64,000 bases of DNA from NCBI RefSeq assembly GCF_020193575.1, contig NZ_JADYVD010000015.1, positions 1 to 64,000 of the forward strand, in the 5' to 3' direction. Below are positions 10,034 through 18,833 of this stretch, one piece after another. Position numbers and translations under genes: made by a program. The DNA is from Ensifer sp. IC4062 (lineage in GTDB: Bacteria > Pseudomonadota > Alphaproteobacteria > Rhizobiales > Rhizobiaceae). Position 1 is the first letter of the stretch. Every line of letters begins with the position of its first letter. The notes under the pieces were generated by a model. The model was given only the letters and a program-made list of their open reading frames with translations, made no database searches and was not told the origin of the DNA.

Positions 10034-11158
10034 TCAGCCGAAAAGCCAATTGATGTCGTTCCACGCTGCGAACACAGTAAGCATCAGCACCATCGCAAAT
10101 CCGATGCGGAACGCGATATCCTGTGCCGCAGGCCCGACCGGCTTGCCGCGCAACGCCTCCACCGCATAGAACATGAGATGACCGCCATCAAGCACGGGCA
10201 CGGGCATGAGGTTAAGCAATCCTATAGAAACTGAAAGAACGGCCGCGAAGTTCAGCACTTCGGCAACCCCAAGTTTGGCCATCTGCCCGGACATCTGCGC
10301 GATACGGATCGGTCCGCCCACCTGATCGGCCTTCATCCGGCCAACGACCAGGTTCGACAGATAGTCGAACGTACCGGTGACGATACGCCAGCTTTGGAGG
10401 GCTCCCTGGCCGACCGCTTCGAGCGGTCCATAGGTCTCGATTCGGAAGTTCCCGACCTCCTGATTTGTTCCGATACCGATCTTGCCCTCTTCCACCTTGT
10501 TGCCCAGAGGGTCGACGGATTCGGTGCGCTGCGGCACCATCCGCAGATCTATCGGGGAACCATGGCGCTCGACGCGAACGGTGATCGGCAGTTCCGGCCG
10601 GACACTGACGTAGCGTCTTACGTCATCAAAGGTCACAATCGGCGTTCCATCGATTGAAACAAGCCTGTCACCCAGCTTGACGCCTGCCTTCTCCGCCGCA
10701 CTGCCGGGCGCCACCAAAGCCACGACCGGATCGGCAACGGCCCTGCCATAGACGGAAAAGAGGACGGCAAAAATCGCAATCGCCAGCACGAAATTGGCAA
10801 TCGGCCCGGCGGCGACGGTCGCAGCCCTCTTCCAAAGCTTCGCCCCCAGGAACGTGCGAGCGCGCTCTTCCGGTTCGATTGCCTCGAGGCGCCGATAGTC
10901 TGGCGTGCTCGCTGCATCTTCATCGCCGAAGAATTTCACGTAACCGCCGAGCGGAATCGCGCAGAATTTCCATCTGGTGCCTCGACGATCTGTCCAGCCG
11001 AAGAGTTCGGGTCCGAAGCCGACGGAAAAGGCAAGGATGCGGATGCCGGACCAGCGGCCCACCAGATAGTGTCCCAGCTCATGGACGAAGACCAAAAGGG
11101 TCAGCAGGAACAGGAAAGTGGGTATAGCGTATTGCAGATTTTCAAGTAGAAGGCTCAT
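10034..11158 (-). CDS. rseP: Site-2 protease, RseP/M50 family zinc metalloprotease
   Basis: The 374-residue protein has the zinc-binding HELGH motif in its first membrane segment (about residues 26-30), a central PDZ-like domain, and the second conserved site NLMPVPVLDGGH near the C-terminus. RseP cleaves anti-sigma factors and remnant signal peptides within the inner membrane. I chose the second ATG (11158) because AGGA lies seven bases before it; the first ATG (11164) is too close to the same site. Next to bamA it links envelope stress signalling to outer membrane assembly. dxr, often found between cdsA and rseP, is absent. Confidence 0.95.
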   Translation of the reverse strand: MSLLLENLQYAIPTFLFLLTLLVFVHELGHYLVGRWSGIRILAFSVGFGPELFGWTDRRGTRWKFCAIPLGGYVKFFGDEDAASTPDYRRLEAIEPEERARTFLGAKLWKRAATVAAGPIANFVLAIAIFAVLFSVYGRAVADPVVALVAPGSAAEKAGVKLGDRLVSIDGTPIVTFDDVRRYVSVRPELPITVRVERHGSPIDLRMVPQRTESVDPLGNKVEEGKIGIGTNQEVGNFRIETYGPLEAVGQGALQSWRIVTGTFDYLSNLVVGRMKADQVGGPIRIAQMSGQMAKLGVAEVLNFAAVLSVSIGLLNLMPVPVLDGGHLMFYAVEALRGKPVGPAAQDIAFRIGFAMVLMLTVFAAWNDINWLFG

Positions 11159-11201
11159 TGGCATTTCCTAACGCATCCGCTGTTGCGACATCGCGCGCTT
11201 G

Positions 11202-11298
11202 CTACTGCATGTTCCTCAACCGTACCCGATTTAGGGACAAAACATGCAGCAATTTAAAAGCGTCCTTTGTGCGTCTGGTAAGACACGCGGCGCTGTAG
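11202..11298 (+). repeat. Mosaic intergenic repeat, copy 1
   Basis: This element between cdsA and rseP aligns with 46892-46996. It shares CTACTG at the start, a TTCCT...GGACAAAA block, CATGCAGCAATT in the middle, a GTCC...GCGTC block and GCGCTGTAG at the end. The first half is a partial palindrome (TGCATG near the start, CATGCA at 11243-11248). I associate this pattern with short repeats common in Sinorhizobium intergenic regions (RIME/ABC-type mosaic elements are known there); the exact family is not verified. Confidence 0.7.
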
Positions 11299-11383
11299 GG
11301 ATGCGCGGCTGCCGCTGTCACATTTGCATCCTTATATAGTCTACCTTAATCCAAATTCGACTTAAGGGATTATGCAGTCGGCC

Positions 11384-12217
11384 TCAAAGGCCCAACAGAA
11401 CCGAACCGAAGGCGGCTGCGCGTCCGCCGGCAGACAAGATCTGCGCCAACACCAGAACCAACGCGGCGACACAGGCGAATATCAATCCGTCGACCCGGTC
11501 CATGACCCCGCCATGCCCGGGGATAAGCCGGCCCGAATCCTTGACGCCGAAACGACGCTTGATGAAGGACTCGAACAGATCCCCGATCTGGCTGGCAATG
11601 GACAGCACGAGGGCAATGATCGGAATGCGCAGATCGTCCAGGGAGAAATGGGCCATGAAGACGGCAACCCCCGCAAGAACACCGCAGATCGTCCCGCCCA
11701 GCGCTCCCGACCAGGTTTTTCCGGGCGAGATCGCCGGCGCCAGCCTCGGCCCGCCGATCGCCCGGCCGGTAAAATAGGCGAAGATATCCGTCCCCCAAAC
11801 GACGGCGAACACGAAAAGCATCGCCACCAGGCCGAGATAATCGGCGCCGCGGATTGCCGCGAGCGAAACCGCTGTCAAACCCGCATAAACTATGCCGGCC
11901 GGCAGCCACCAGCTCGTGTTGCGGATCAATACCCAAAGTCCGGCGAGAACCGAACAGGCGGCCAAGACCGGCAGGCTGAGATGGATGTAGTCAAACAGGA
12001 CGAGGATCGCGATCACAACTTGGGAAAGCCACCCGAGCGCATTGCCTTGAAAGTCGCTCTCACCGAGCTTCGTAATGGTCGACCACTCGTAATAGACCAG
12101 CAAACCGATCGCGACGGACAGGAGCTGGAAGGCAAGGCCGCCTGCCCACGTCGCACCAAGAGCGACCGCCGCAAGCACTACTCCGGAGGCAATGCGTAAC
12201 TTGAGTTCACTCTGCAT
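11384..12217 (-). CDS. cdsA: Phosphatidate cytidylyltransferase
   Basis: The 277-residue integral membrane enzyme makes CDP-diacylglycerol from phosphatidic acid and CTP, the branch point for all phospholipids. Multiple hydrophobic segments cover most of the protein. The C-terminal CdsA signature is visible as SFIKRRFGVKDSGR followed by GHGGVMDRVDG. The ATG at 12217 overlaps the uppS stop as ATGA, which decides the start against a long upstream open frame. A 225-base gap with a mosaic repeat separates it from rseP. Confidence 0.95.
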   Translation of the reverse strand: MQSELKLRIASGVVLAAVALGATWAGGLAFQLLSVAIGLLVYYEWSTITKLGESDFQGNALGWLSQVVIAILVLFDYIHLSLPVLAACSVLAGLWVLIRNTSWWLPAGIVYAGLTAVSLAAIRGADYLGLVAMLFVFAVVWGTDIFAYFTGRAIGGPRLAPAISPGKTWSGALGGTICGVLAGVAVFMAHFSLDDLRIPIIALVLSIASQIGDLFESFIKRRFGVKDSGRLIPGHGGVMDRVDGLIFACVAALVLVLAQILSAGGRAAAFGSVLLGL

Positions 12218-12960
12218 CAGGAGCCGACCGCTAACGTCGGTTGCGGGAGACCGCCAAAACGGCGTTCGCGGCTGGCGTATTTTTCGATGGCGGCAAGGAA
12301 TGTTTCGCGCGTGAAATCCGGCCAAAGTTCGGGAATGAACAGCAATTCCGAATAGGCTCCTTGCCAAAGCAGAAAGTTGGAGAGGCGCTCTTCCCCGCTC
12401 GTCCGCAGAATCAGGTCCGGATCGGGGATGCCGGCGGTGTCAATCGTAGCGTTGATCGTCTCAGCCGTGATCTCGTCCGGGCGGAGGCGACCGGCCGCTA
12501 CCTCTGTCGCCAGGCGACGCATAGCCCTCGCCAATTCGTCCCTTGCACCATAGTTGAAGGCGATTACCAAGGTGATGCCGGTGTTCGCGCTCGTCGTGTC
12601 CTCCGCCTCGATCAGCAACGGAAGAATGTCACCGCTGAGATTTGTGCGATCACCGATTACGCGGATGCGGACATTCTCGCGGTGCAGATCGGCGAGATCG
12701 CGCCGTATGAAGGCCTTGAGCAAGCCCATGAGGTCGGTGACCTCGGCCTCGGGCCTGCTCCAGTTTTCCGATGAGAATGCGAAAAGCGTGAGATAGCGAA
12801 TGCCGAGTTCGGCCGCCGTCTTTACTGCAGCCCGCACGGCCTCGACGCCTTTTCGATGTCCCATCGTGCGCGGCAGTCCGCGCGCGTTTGCCCATCGACC
12901 GTTGCCATCCATGATGATGGCAACGTGGTTCGGTACGTTTGCGGGGATGAACTCTGGCAT
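12217..12960 (-). CDS. uppS: Di-trans,poly-cis-decaprenylcistransferase (undecaprenyl diphosphate synthase)
   Basis: The 247-residue cis-prenyltransferase builds the C55 carrier lipid for peptidoglycan and polysaccharides. The catalytic IMDGNGRWA motif is at about residues 16-24 with its essential Asp, and the conserved [15 protein letters not shown] segment lies in the last third. It follows frr by 36 bases and overlaps cdsA by four bases. Confidence 0.96.
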   Translation of the reverse strand: MPEFIPANVPNHVAIIMDGNGRWANARGLPRTMGHRKGVEAVRAAVKTAAELGIRYLTLFAFSSENWSRPEAEVTDLMGLLKAFIRRDLADLHRENVRIRVIGDRTNLSGDILPLLIEAEDTTSANTGITLVIAFNYGARDELARAMRRLATEVAAGRLRPDEITAETINATIDTAGIPDPDLILRTSGEERLSNFLLWQGAYSELLFIPELWPDFTRETFLAAIEKYASRERRFGGLPQPTLAVGS

Positions 12961-12996
12961 TGGCGGTCCGAAAAAAGAGACTCAGATCATCACGCG

Positions 12997-13557
12997 TCAG
13001 ACCTGCATGATTTCCTTTTCCTTCTCGGCGAGCAAGCGGTCGATCTCGGAAATTGTTTCGTCGGTCATCTTTTGGACGCGTTCGGACTGAGCGCGGTGGA
13101 TATCCTGACCGATCTCACCATCCTTTTCGGCTTTTTTCAGGTCGTCCATGCCGTCACGGCGAACATGGCGGACGGCCACCTTGCTTTTCTCGGCGTAGTC
13201 ATGCGCGACCTTTACGAGGGACTTGCGGCGTTCCTCGTTCAACTCCGGCAGCGGAATACGGAGGTTCTGACCGTCAACGATCGGATTCAATCCGAGATTC
13301 GATTCCCGGATCGCACGTTCAACCGCGCCAACCATGGATTTATCCCATACCGAAACGGACAGCATCCGCGGCTCCGGAACCGTGATATTGGCCACCTGGT
13401 TCAACGGCATGCGCGAGCCGTAGGCTTCGACGGTCACCGGATCGAGAACGTTGGCCGATGCGCGGCCGGTGCGAAGCGACGCTATGTCGTGCTTGAATGC
13501 GGAGATCGCTCCGTCCATGCGGCGTTTCAGTTCCTTCAGGTCCACACCTTCACTCAT
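12997..13557 (-). CDS. frr: Ribosome recycling factor
   Basis: At 186 residues this has the standard length for RRF, which with EF-G splits the post-termination ribosome. The features are the N-terminal helix with [14 protein letters not shown] (about residues 17-30), the [17 protein letters not shown] segment, and a charged helical C-terminus. It lies 51 bases after pyrH, the classic order pyrH-frr-uppS. Confidence 0.97.
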   Translation of the reverse strand: MSEGVDLKELKRRMDGAISAFKHDIASLRTGRASANVLDPVTVEAYGSRMPLNQVANITVPEPRMLSVSVWDKSMVGAVERAIRESNLGLNPIVDGQNLRIPLPELNEERRKSLVKVAHDYAEKSKVAVRHVRRDGMDDLKKAEKDGEIGQDIHRAQSERVQKMTDETISEIDRLLAEKEKEIMQV

Positions 13558-13608
13558 GGTTCAAGACTCCCGTTCCTGTCTTCAATGGCCCGAAGGGCCT
13601 TCAAACTG

Positions 13609-14331
13609 TCAATTATCCGTGACGATGGTGGCATGGCCGCCGCCGGTCAAGATCTCCGCGAAACCGCCCTTGTCGTGGATCGAGAAAACGACGATCGGAA
13701 TGGCATTTTCGCGTGCAAGGGCCACTGCGGCAACGTCCATCACGGCCAATCCCTTCTCCAGAACCTCGCTGTGGGTGAGGCGATCGAACCGGGTAGCCGT
13801 CGGGTCTTTCTTCGGATCGGCAGAATAAATGCCGTCAACCTGCGTACCCTTGAAGATCGCTTCCGCGCCCATCTCTGCTGCGCGAAGTGCTGCAGCGGAA
13901 TCCGTCGTGAAAAACGGATTGCCCGTGCCTCCCGCGAAGATGACCACGCGGCCAAGCGAAAGATGATATAGGGTAGCGCGCTGCGAAAAACTCTCACAGA
14001 TTTCCGGCATAGCGATGGCCGAAAGCACGACGGTGTCGATGTCCAGCTTGCGCAGCGACGTCGCCAGGGCGAGCGCATTAATCACCGTCGCCAGCATCCC
14101 CATGTGGTCGCCGGTTACCCGGTCGCCACCCTTCGAGGCCACTGCGACGCCGCGGAAGATATTACCGCCGCCGACAACGACGCCCACTTCGACGCCCATG
14201 GCGCGCGCTTCGGCGATATCCGACGCGATCCGGTCGGCGACCGCTACGTCGATGCCGAAGCCCTGGCTTCCCATCAAGGCTTCACCGGAGGCTTTGAGAA
14301 GAACACGCTTGTAGATTGGCTTGGCCGACAT
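13609..14331 (-). CDS. pyrH: Uridylate kinase
   Basis: The 240-residue amino-acid-kinase-fold enzyme phosphorylates UMP to UDP. The N-terminal substrate motif is YKRVLLKASGEALMG (residues 7-21), followed by VVVGGGNIFRG (about 55-65). Two ATGs are adjacent (14334 and 14331); AGGAG is two bases from the first and five from the second, so I chose 14331, which also gives the family N-terminus MSAKP. A hairpin lies between tsf and this gene. Confidence 0.96.
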   Translation of the reverse strand: MSAKPIYKRVLLKASGEALMGSQGFGIDVAVADRIASDIAEARAMGVEVGVVVGGGNIFRGVAVASKGGDRVTGDHMGMLATVINALALATSLRKLDIDTVVLSAIAMPEICESFSQRATLYHLSLGRVVIFAGGTGNPFFTTDSAAALRAAEMGAEAIFKGTQVDGIYSADPKKDPTATRFDRLTHSEVLEKGLAVMDVAAVALARENAIPIVVFSIHDKGGFAEILTGGGHATIVTDN

Positions 14332-14468
14332 CATCACTCCTGAACAGATCGGCACGCCTGTGCGGAAGGCGGTGCACAGCGGCATAAGGATATATCGTGT
14401 TGCGCGGTATCGACCGCCCGGCCATAAACCGGCGGGTCCGACGCGTTGACGATTGCCGGATACACGAA

Positions 14469-14494
14469 GGGCACCGCGTTGTCACGCGATGCCC
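14469..14494 (-). terminator. Hairpin between tsf and pyrH (attenuator or weak terminator)
   Basis: GGGCACCGCGT (14469-14479) pairs with ACGCGATGCCC (14484-14494) over a 4-base loop, with one non-Watson-Crick position that is a G-U wobble in the leftward transcript. There is no T-run after it in that direction, so it is more likely a processing or attenuation element than a full terminator. Confidence 0.5.
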
Positions 14495-14522
14495 CCATGT
14501 TTTCCCAATAAGGGTGAAGAAA

Positions 14523-15446
14523 TCAGCCCTTTGCAGCCGCGGCGACTTCCGCGGCGAAATCGGACTCTTCCTTCTGAACGCCTTCGCCGAGCAGCAGGCG
14601 TGCGATGCCGGCGACCTCGATCGGCGCACCAACGGTCTTTTCCGCTTCCTTGATCGCTGCCTCGACGGTCTGGTCGGGGTTCATGACGAATGCCTGCGAG
14701 AGAAGGGCGACTTCCTCGAAGAACTTGCGCATGCGGCCTTCGACCATCTTCTCGATGATGTTGTCCGGCTTGCCCGAAGCGCGCGACTGTTCGATGAAGA
14801 CGTTGCGCTCGCGTTCGGCAACCGCCGGGTCGATTTCGTTCGGACGAACCGCCAGCGGATTGGTCGCAGCGACGTGCATTGCAACCTGGCGACCGATCGC
14901 GTTCAGGGCTTGCTTGTCACCGGTCGACTTGAGAGCGACCAATACGCCGAGCTTGCCGAGACCGTCCGCAACCGAGTTGTGGATGTAGGTCGCGACGACG
15001 CCGTTGTCCACCGACAGCAGCGCGGCGCGGCGCAGCGTCATGTTTTCACCGATCGTCGCAATCGCATCGGTGATCGTATCAGCAACGGACTTGCCGGTGG
15101 CCGGATACTTGGCAGCGCTGATCGCATCGACCGAACCATCGGTGTCGACAGCAACGGCTGCAACACCACGGACGAGGTCCTGGAAGGCATCGTTGCGAGC
15201 GACGAAGTCGGTTTCCGAGTTGATCTCGACCACAACGGCCTTGTTGCCGGCGCTGGCGATGCCGATGAGGCCTTCGGCAGCCGTGCGGCCGGACTTCTTG
15301 TCGGCCTTGGCGATGCCCTTGGCACGCAGCCAGTCGATCGCGGCTTCCATGTCGCCATTGGTTTCAGCAAGCGCCTTCTTGCAATCCATCATGCCTGCGC
15401 CGGTCTTTTCGCGCAGTTCCTTCACCATTGCGGCAGTAACACTCAT
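14523..15446 (-). CDS. tsf: Translation elongation factor Ts
   Basis: The 307-residue EF-Ts recharges EF-Tu with GTP. The N-terminal UBA-like domain with [19 protein letters not shown] (residues 8-26) is followed by two dimerization-type domains. The gene follows rpsB, the order found in most bacteria; the 254-base spacer between them holds two hairpins. Confidence 0.97.
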   Translation of the reverse strand: MSVTAAMVKELREKTGAGMMDCKKALAETNGDMEAAIDWLRAKGIAKADKKSGRTAAEGLIGIASAGNKAVVVEINSETDFVARNDAFQDLVRGVAAVAVDTDGSVDAISAAKYPATGKSVADTITDAIATIGENMTLRRAALLSVDNGVVATYIHNSVADGLGKLGVLVALKSTGDKQALNAIGRQVAMHVAATNPLAVRPNEIDPAVAERERNVFIEQSRASGKPDNIIEKMVEGRMRKFFEEVALLSQAFVMNPDQTVEAAIKEAEKTVGAPIEVAGIARLLLGEGVQKEESDFAAEVAAAAKG

Positions 15447-15617
15447 CTTCTTGCCTCTTTGTCTGTTTGGCTGGCGCGCTCACTGTCGATGGCGCAATGC
15501 CAGGAGGTTTTGGCAGGGAATGGCTTTTCAATGTGACATCGTGATGAACGCTTCATCGCGATGATGCGCGGGCGAAATATTCTCAGGCCCGATCGCGCCA
15601 TTTCCGGCTGAAAAGAA

Positions 15618-15652
15618 CGAGGCCGTTCAGATTTCCATCACAAACGGCCTCG
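15618..15652 (-). terminator. Hairpin in the rpsB-tsf spacer with short T-tract
   Basis: CGAGGCCGTT (15618-15627) pairs perfectly with AACGGCCTCG (15643-15652). In the leftward direction it is followed by TTCTTTT. Intrinsic partial terminators here would let the cell make more S2 than EF-Ts or process the transcript. Confidence 0.6.
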
Positions 15653-15670
15653 TCCGACATTTTTATGGGT

Positions 15671-15691
15671 ACGGCGGCCTTGAGCCGCCGT
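15671..15691 (-). repeat. Second hairpin immediately after rpsB
   Basis: ACGGCGGC (15671-15678) and GCCGCCGT (15684-15691) form a perfect 8-base stem with a 5-base loop, nine bases beyond the rpsB stop. No T-run follows; it may stabilise the rpsB 3' end. Confidence 0.5.
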
Positions 15692-15700
15692 CCGGCCAGA

Positions 15701-16468
15701 TCAGGCCTCGGACGATTCGTCGAGAGCCGGCTCAACCGGAACTTCGACCGATGCACCGAGATCGCGGCCAGCAGCACCCTGCTGACGGGCGATACCGTCG
15801 ATAGCGGCGCGAGCGATGAGATCGCAATAGAGAGCGATGGCACGCGACGCGTCGTCATTGCCCGGGATCGGATAGTCGATCTGGTCCGGATCGCAGTTGG
15901 AGTCGATGACGGCAACGACCGGAATGCCGAGGCGATTCGCTTCGTCGATCGCGATCGATTCCTTGTTCGTGTCGATGATGAACATCAGGTCCGGGGTGCC
16001 GCCCATGTCGCGGATACCGCCAAGCGCGCGGTTCAGCTTCTCGCGCTCACGCTCCAGGTTCAGGCGCTCCTTCTTCGTGAAGCCCGAGGCTTCCGAAGCG
16101 AGGATGTCGTCGAGCTTGCGCAGGCGCTGGATCGAGTTGGAAATCGTCTTCCAGTTGGTCATCATGCCGCCGAGCCAGCGAGCATTGACGTAGTACTGGG
16201 CAGAACGCTTCGCGGCGTCGGCGATGATTTCCGAAGCCTGGCGCTTCGTGCCAACGAAAAGCACGCGGCCGCCGTTGGCGACGGTGTCGCTGACAACCTG
16301 CAGGGCGCGCGACAACATCGGGACAGTCTGGGCGAGGTCGATGATGTGGACGTTGTTACGATCGCCGAAGATGTACGGCTTCATCTTCGGGTTCCAGCGA
16401 TGCGTCTGGTGGCCGAAGTGAACGCCGGCTTCGAGAAGCTGGCGCATAGTAAAGTCAGGCAATGCCAT
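15701..16468 (-). CDS. rpsB: 30S ribosomal protein S2
   Basis: The 255-residue protein matches S2, including [20 protein letters not shown] (about residues 7-26) and [13 protein letters not shown] in the middle, with an alanine- and glutamate-rich C-terminal tail longer than that of E. coli S2. The frame is open upstream, but the ATG at 16468 gives the conserved MALPDFT start with a GGAGAAAAAGGC purine tract just upstream. It heads the long leftward series; its promoter should lie within 16469-16650. Confidence 0.97.
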   Translation of the reverse strand: MALPDFTMRQLLEAGVHFGHQTHRWNPKMKPYIFGDRNNVHIIDLAQTVPMLSRALQVVSDTVANGGRVLFVGTKRQASEIIADAAKRSAQYYVNARWLGGMMTNWKTISNSIQRLRKLDDILASEASGFTKKERLNLEREREKLNRALGGIRDMGGTPDLMFIIDTNKESIAIDEANRLGIPVVAVIDSNCDPDQIDYPIPGNDDASRAIALYCDLIARAAIDGIARQQGAAGRDLGASVEVPVEPALDESSEA

Positions 16469-16650
16469 GCCTTTTTCTCCTTTTCCGGTTGAACCTCCGC
16501 AAGGCGTCGAGCGCATCTTTGCTGCGCCCACCGGTGGAACAATCCGGATTTCTCCCGGAAAATCCCGTGCCTCACGTGTGGAATGGCCAGCCCCTTAGCC
16601 GCAACTGCCCGATAAATCAAGACTGGAAGTCAGTTTTGTGCGGTTCTTGC

Positions 16651-17478
16651 CTATTTGCAGTCTTCGGCGTTGAAGACTTCGAGCTTGGCGAGCTTTCCGC
16701 TCAGCACGAAATCTCCATAATCCATCGTCAGGTCGCGCGTCACACCGTTTTCATAGAGCTTGAACGCCATGCTGTAGATGGGCTGTGCGTCCCCGCTCCT
16801 GTCGTCGTTGAAGTAGGAGATGGTCACTGGCCAGTAATTCTCGGCCGCGAGCATTCCGGCCTTGCCGACATCGGCGTCATCCGGTGCCGGCTTGCGCGGT
16901 TTGCCAACGAAGGTCGAAGTGATCAGCGTCTTGTCGCCCGTATCGGAGCCGTCGAAGATGCGCGATTCGAAAAACGTCTCACCCTTCTTTGCGCGATCGA
17001 TCACTTCCAGCATGTGTTCGGTCGGGAATCGGCTTTCGGCGAGCGCCACCTCGCGCTTGTCCGGTGCCGTCAGCTCGACCTTGACCCCGGTCTTGTCTTC
17101 ATGCGCACTGCCGCGGACTTCCTTGTCGAGCTTCTCGTCGGTGAAAGAGCGCGTCAGAAAGCGGAAACTGCCGTTGCGCATGTCTTCGTAGGTTGTCGTC
17201 TGCTGGTCGGTGAGGCGAACTTCCTCTCCAGTATCGACCTGGGTCATGAACCTGAAACTGACCGTGTAACCCTCGCAGGCAGAACCGTTGAATTCGTAGA
17301 CCATGCGGCCATACATGCTGGAGATGCCCGAGCGATCGGACGCATTCTTCAACTCCAGATCGTAAACGGCGCGATGGGGCGCAAGCGCGCTCGCATTCGC
17401 GGCACCAGCGCCGAAGGCCGTGATCGCCACGAGACAGACGCTTCCAAAGCTGGCAAGACCGAAGCCTGTACGAAACAT
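16651..17478 (-). CDS. eipB: EipB-family periplasmic envelope integrity protein (DUF1849)
   Basis: The 275-residue protein has an N-terminal signal peptide (about residues 1-30, ending in the GAGAANA region), then a single DUF1849 domain. EipB was characterised in Brucella as a periplasmic beta-spiral protein needed for cell envelope integrity, stabilised by a disulfide between two conserved cysteines. Two cysteines sit at comparable places here, in GSACEGY (about residue 67) and in the C-terminal EDCK. It is divergent from the RidA-like gene across 144 bases. The family call is firm; function in this organism is inferred. Confidence 0.85.
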   Translation of the reverse strand: MFRTGFGLASFGSVCLVAITAFGAGAANASALAPHRAVYDLELKNASDRSGISSMYGRMVYEFNGSACEGYTVSFRFMTQVDTGEEVRLTDQQTTTYEDMRNGSFRFLTRSFTDEKLDKEVRGSAHEDKTGVKVELTAPDKREVALAESRFPTEHMLEVIDRAKKGETFFESRIFDGSDTGDKTLITSTFVGKPRKPAPDDADVGKAGMLAAENYWPVTISYFNDDRSGDAQPIYSMAFKLYENGVTRDLTMDYGDFVLSGKLAKLEVFNAEDCK

Positions 17479-17622
17479 CCGTTTCCTCCTGTTGGACTCG
17501 CCGGCAATGCTATAAACAAACTGTCGGCAGAAGCGAGGCAGATCCGCGACGAAAGATTGATGCCCGTCCCGATCCAGCTTGCATGCCGGATTTTATCACA
17601 AAAGACAACAACGGAGCCTTCC

Positions 17623-18090
17623 ATGTCCGCAGAGATCGAAACGCGCCTCGCCGACCTCGGCATCACCCTGCCCCAGGCCGCGGCACCTGCAGCGAACTAT
17701 GTTCCCTACGTGATCAGCGGCTCGATGCTCTATATTTCGGGGCAACTGCCCATGGAAGCGGGCAACGTCGCCGTAGCGGGGCATGTCGGCAAGGATGTCG
17801 ACCTCGCGACCGCCCAGCGTGCCGCAGAACTCTGCGCAATCAATATCCTGGCCCAGGCCAAGGCAGCGCTTTCCGGTGACCTCGGGCGCATCCGTCGCCT
17901 CGTGAAGATCAACGGTTTCGTCGCGTCCGTCCCGGAATTCGTCGAACAGCACCTCGTCATCAACGGCGCGTCCAACCTGCTCGCCAATGTGCTTGGCGAA
18001 GCCGGCAAGCATGCGCGCGCTGCCGTGGGCATGGCTGCCCTGCCCTTCAACGCAGCCGTCGAAATCGACGCAATAATCGAAATCGCCTGA
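17623..18090 (+). CDS. RidA-family (YjgF/UK114) protein
   Basis: The 155-residue protein belongs to the RidA/Rid superfamily, whose well-studied members hydrolyse reactive enamine/imine intermediates from PLP enzymes. The N-terminal part has LYISGQLPMEAG, and the C-terminal part ARAAVGMAALPFNAAVEIDAI has the alanine-rich family pattern, but the classic catalytic Arg (usually in RxxVxVxxLP) appears at the R of HARAAVGMAALP. The start at 17623 has GGAG six bases upstream; a long upstream open frame in the same phase lies antisense to eipB and is not coding. It is followed 13 bases later by the GDPD gene, suggesting an operon. Confidence 0.85.
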   Translation: MSAEIETRLADLGITLPQAAAPAANYVPYVISGSMLYISGQLPMEAGNVAVAGHVGKDVDLATAQRAAELCAINILAQAKAALSGDLGRIRRLVKINGFVASVPEFVEQHLVINGASNLLANVLGEAGKHARAAVGMAALPFNAAVEIDAIIEIA

Positions 18091-18103
18091 TCCGGGGAAG
18101 CGC

Positions 18104-18829
18104 ATGAAGGATATATCCTGGCTCAAGGCCCAACCGATTGCCCATCGGGGCCTTCACGACATGAACCGGGAGGTTTGGGAGAACACGCTTTCGGCTTTTT
18201 CCCGTGCCGCCGAAGCGGGTTTCGCGATTGAATGCGACCTGCAGTATACCGCCGACAGTGTTCCGGTCGTTTTTCACGATGACAACACCGAGCGGCTCTG
18301 TGGCATCAAGGGGGACGTCCGAGCAAGAACCGCAGGAGAACTCGGGCTGATGTCCATCGGCGGCACCAAGGACAAGGTGCCGACGCTTTCGCAGATGCTC
18401 CGCCTCGTCAACGGTCGCGTGCCGCTCATCATCGAGCTCAAGGGGCGAAAAGACGACGACGAAGGCTTTGCTGCCGCGGTGCTCGATACGCTCGAGGGCT
18501 ACAAAGGCCACGTGGCACTGATGAGCTTCGATCATTGGCTGCTCAAGGACCTGAAGGCGCTCGAGGCGCCCTACCCCCTCGGCCTGACGGCCGAAGGGGC
18601 GCAACCGGAGCGCTTCTTCGTGCACGAGGAGGCAATGCAACTCGGCCTCGACTTCATCTCCTATTTCTACGGTCATCTGCCGAACAGCTTTATTAGCAAG
18701 GAACGCGCGCTCGGGCGCACGATCATTACCTGGACAGTGCGTGATCAGCCGGCGCAGGAGCATAGCTTCGCGCATGCCGACCAGATGACATTCGAGGGTT
18801 TCGATCCAAGGGAAACCATGATTTCCTAA
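18104..18829 (+). CDS. Glycerophosphodiester phosphodiesterase
   Basis: The 241-residue protein carries the GDPD TIM-barrel motifs: IAHRGLHD near residue 12, ENTLSAF (about 26-32) and the metal-binding ECDLQYTAD with VVFHDD (about 43-60). It should cleave deacylated phospholipid diesters to glycerol-3-phosphate and an alcohol. No signal peptide is seen, so it is probably cytoplasmic (UgpQ-like). It begins 13 bases after the RidA-like gene and ends 4 bases before the next gene. Confidence 0.9.
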   Translation: MKDISWLKAQPIAHRGLHDMNREVWENTLSAFSRAAEAGFAIECDLQYTADSVPVVFHDDNTERLCGIKGDVRARTAGELGLMSIGGTKDKVPTLSQMLRLVNGRVPLIIELKGRKDDDEGFAAAVLDTLEGYKGHVALMSFDHWLLKDLKALEAPYPLGLTAEGAQPERFFVHEEAMQLGLDFISYFYGHLPNSFISKERALGRTIITWTVRDQPAQEHSFAHADQMTFEGFDPRETMIS

Positions 18830-18833
18830 GGTT

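Noticed and set aside
16462-17622. Long in-phase N-terminal extension of the RidA-like gene
   Set aside because: It runs antisense through eipB; the start at 17623 has a good ribosome binding site and the family N-terminus.
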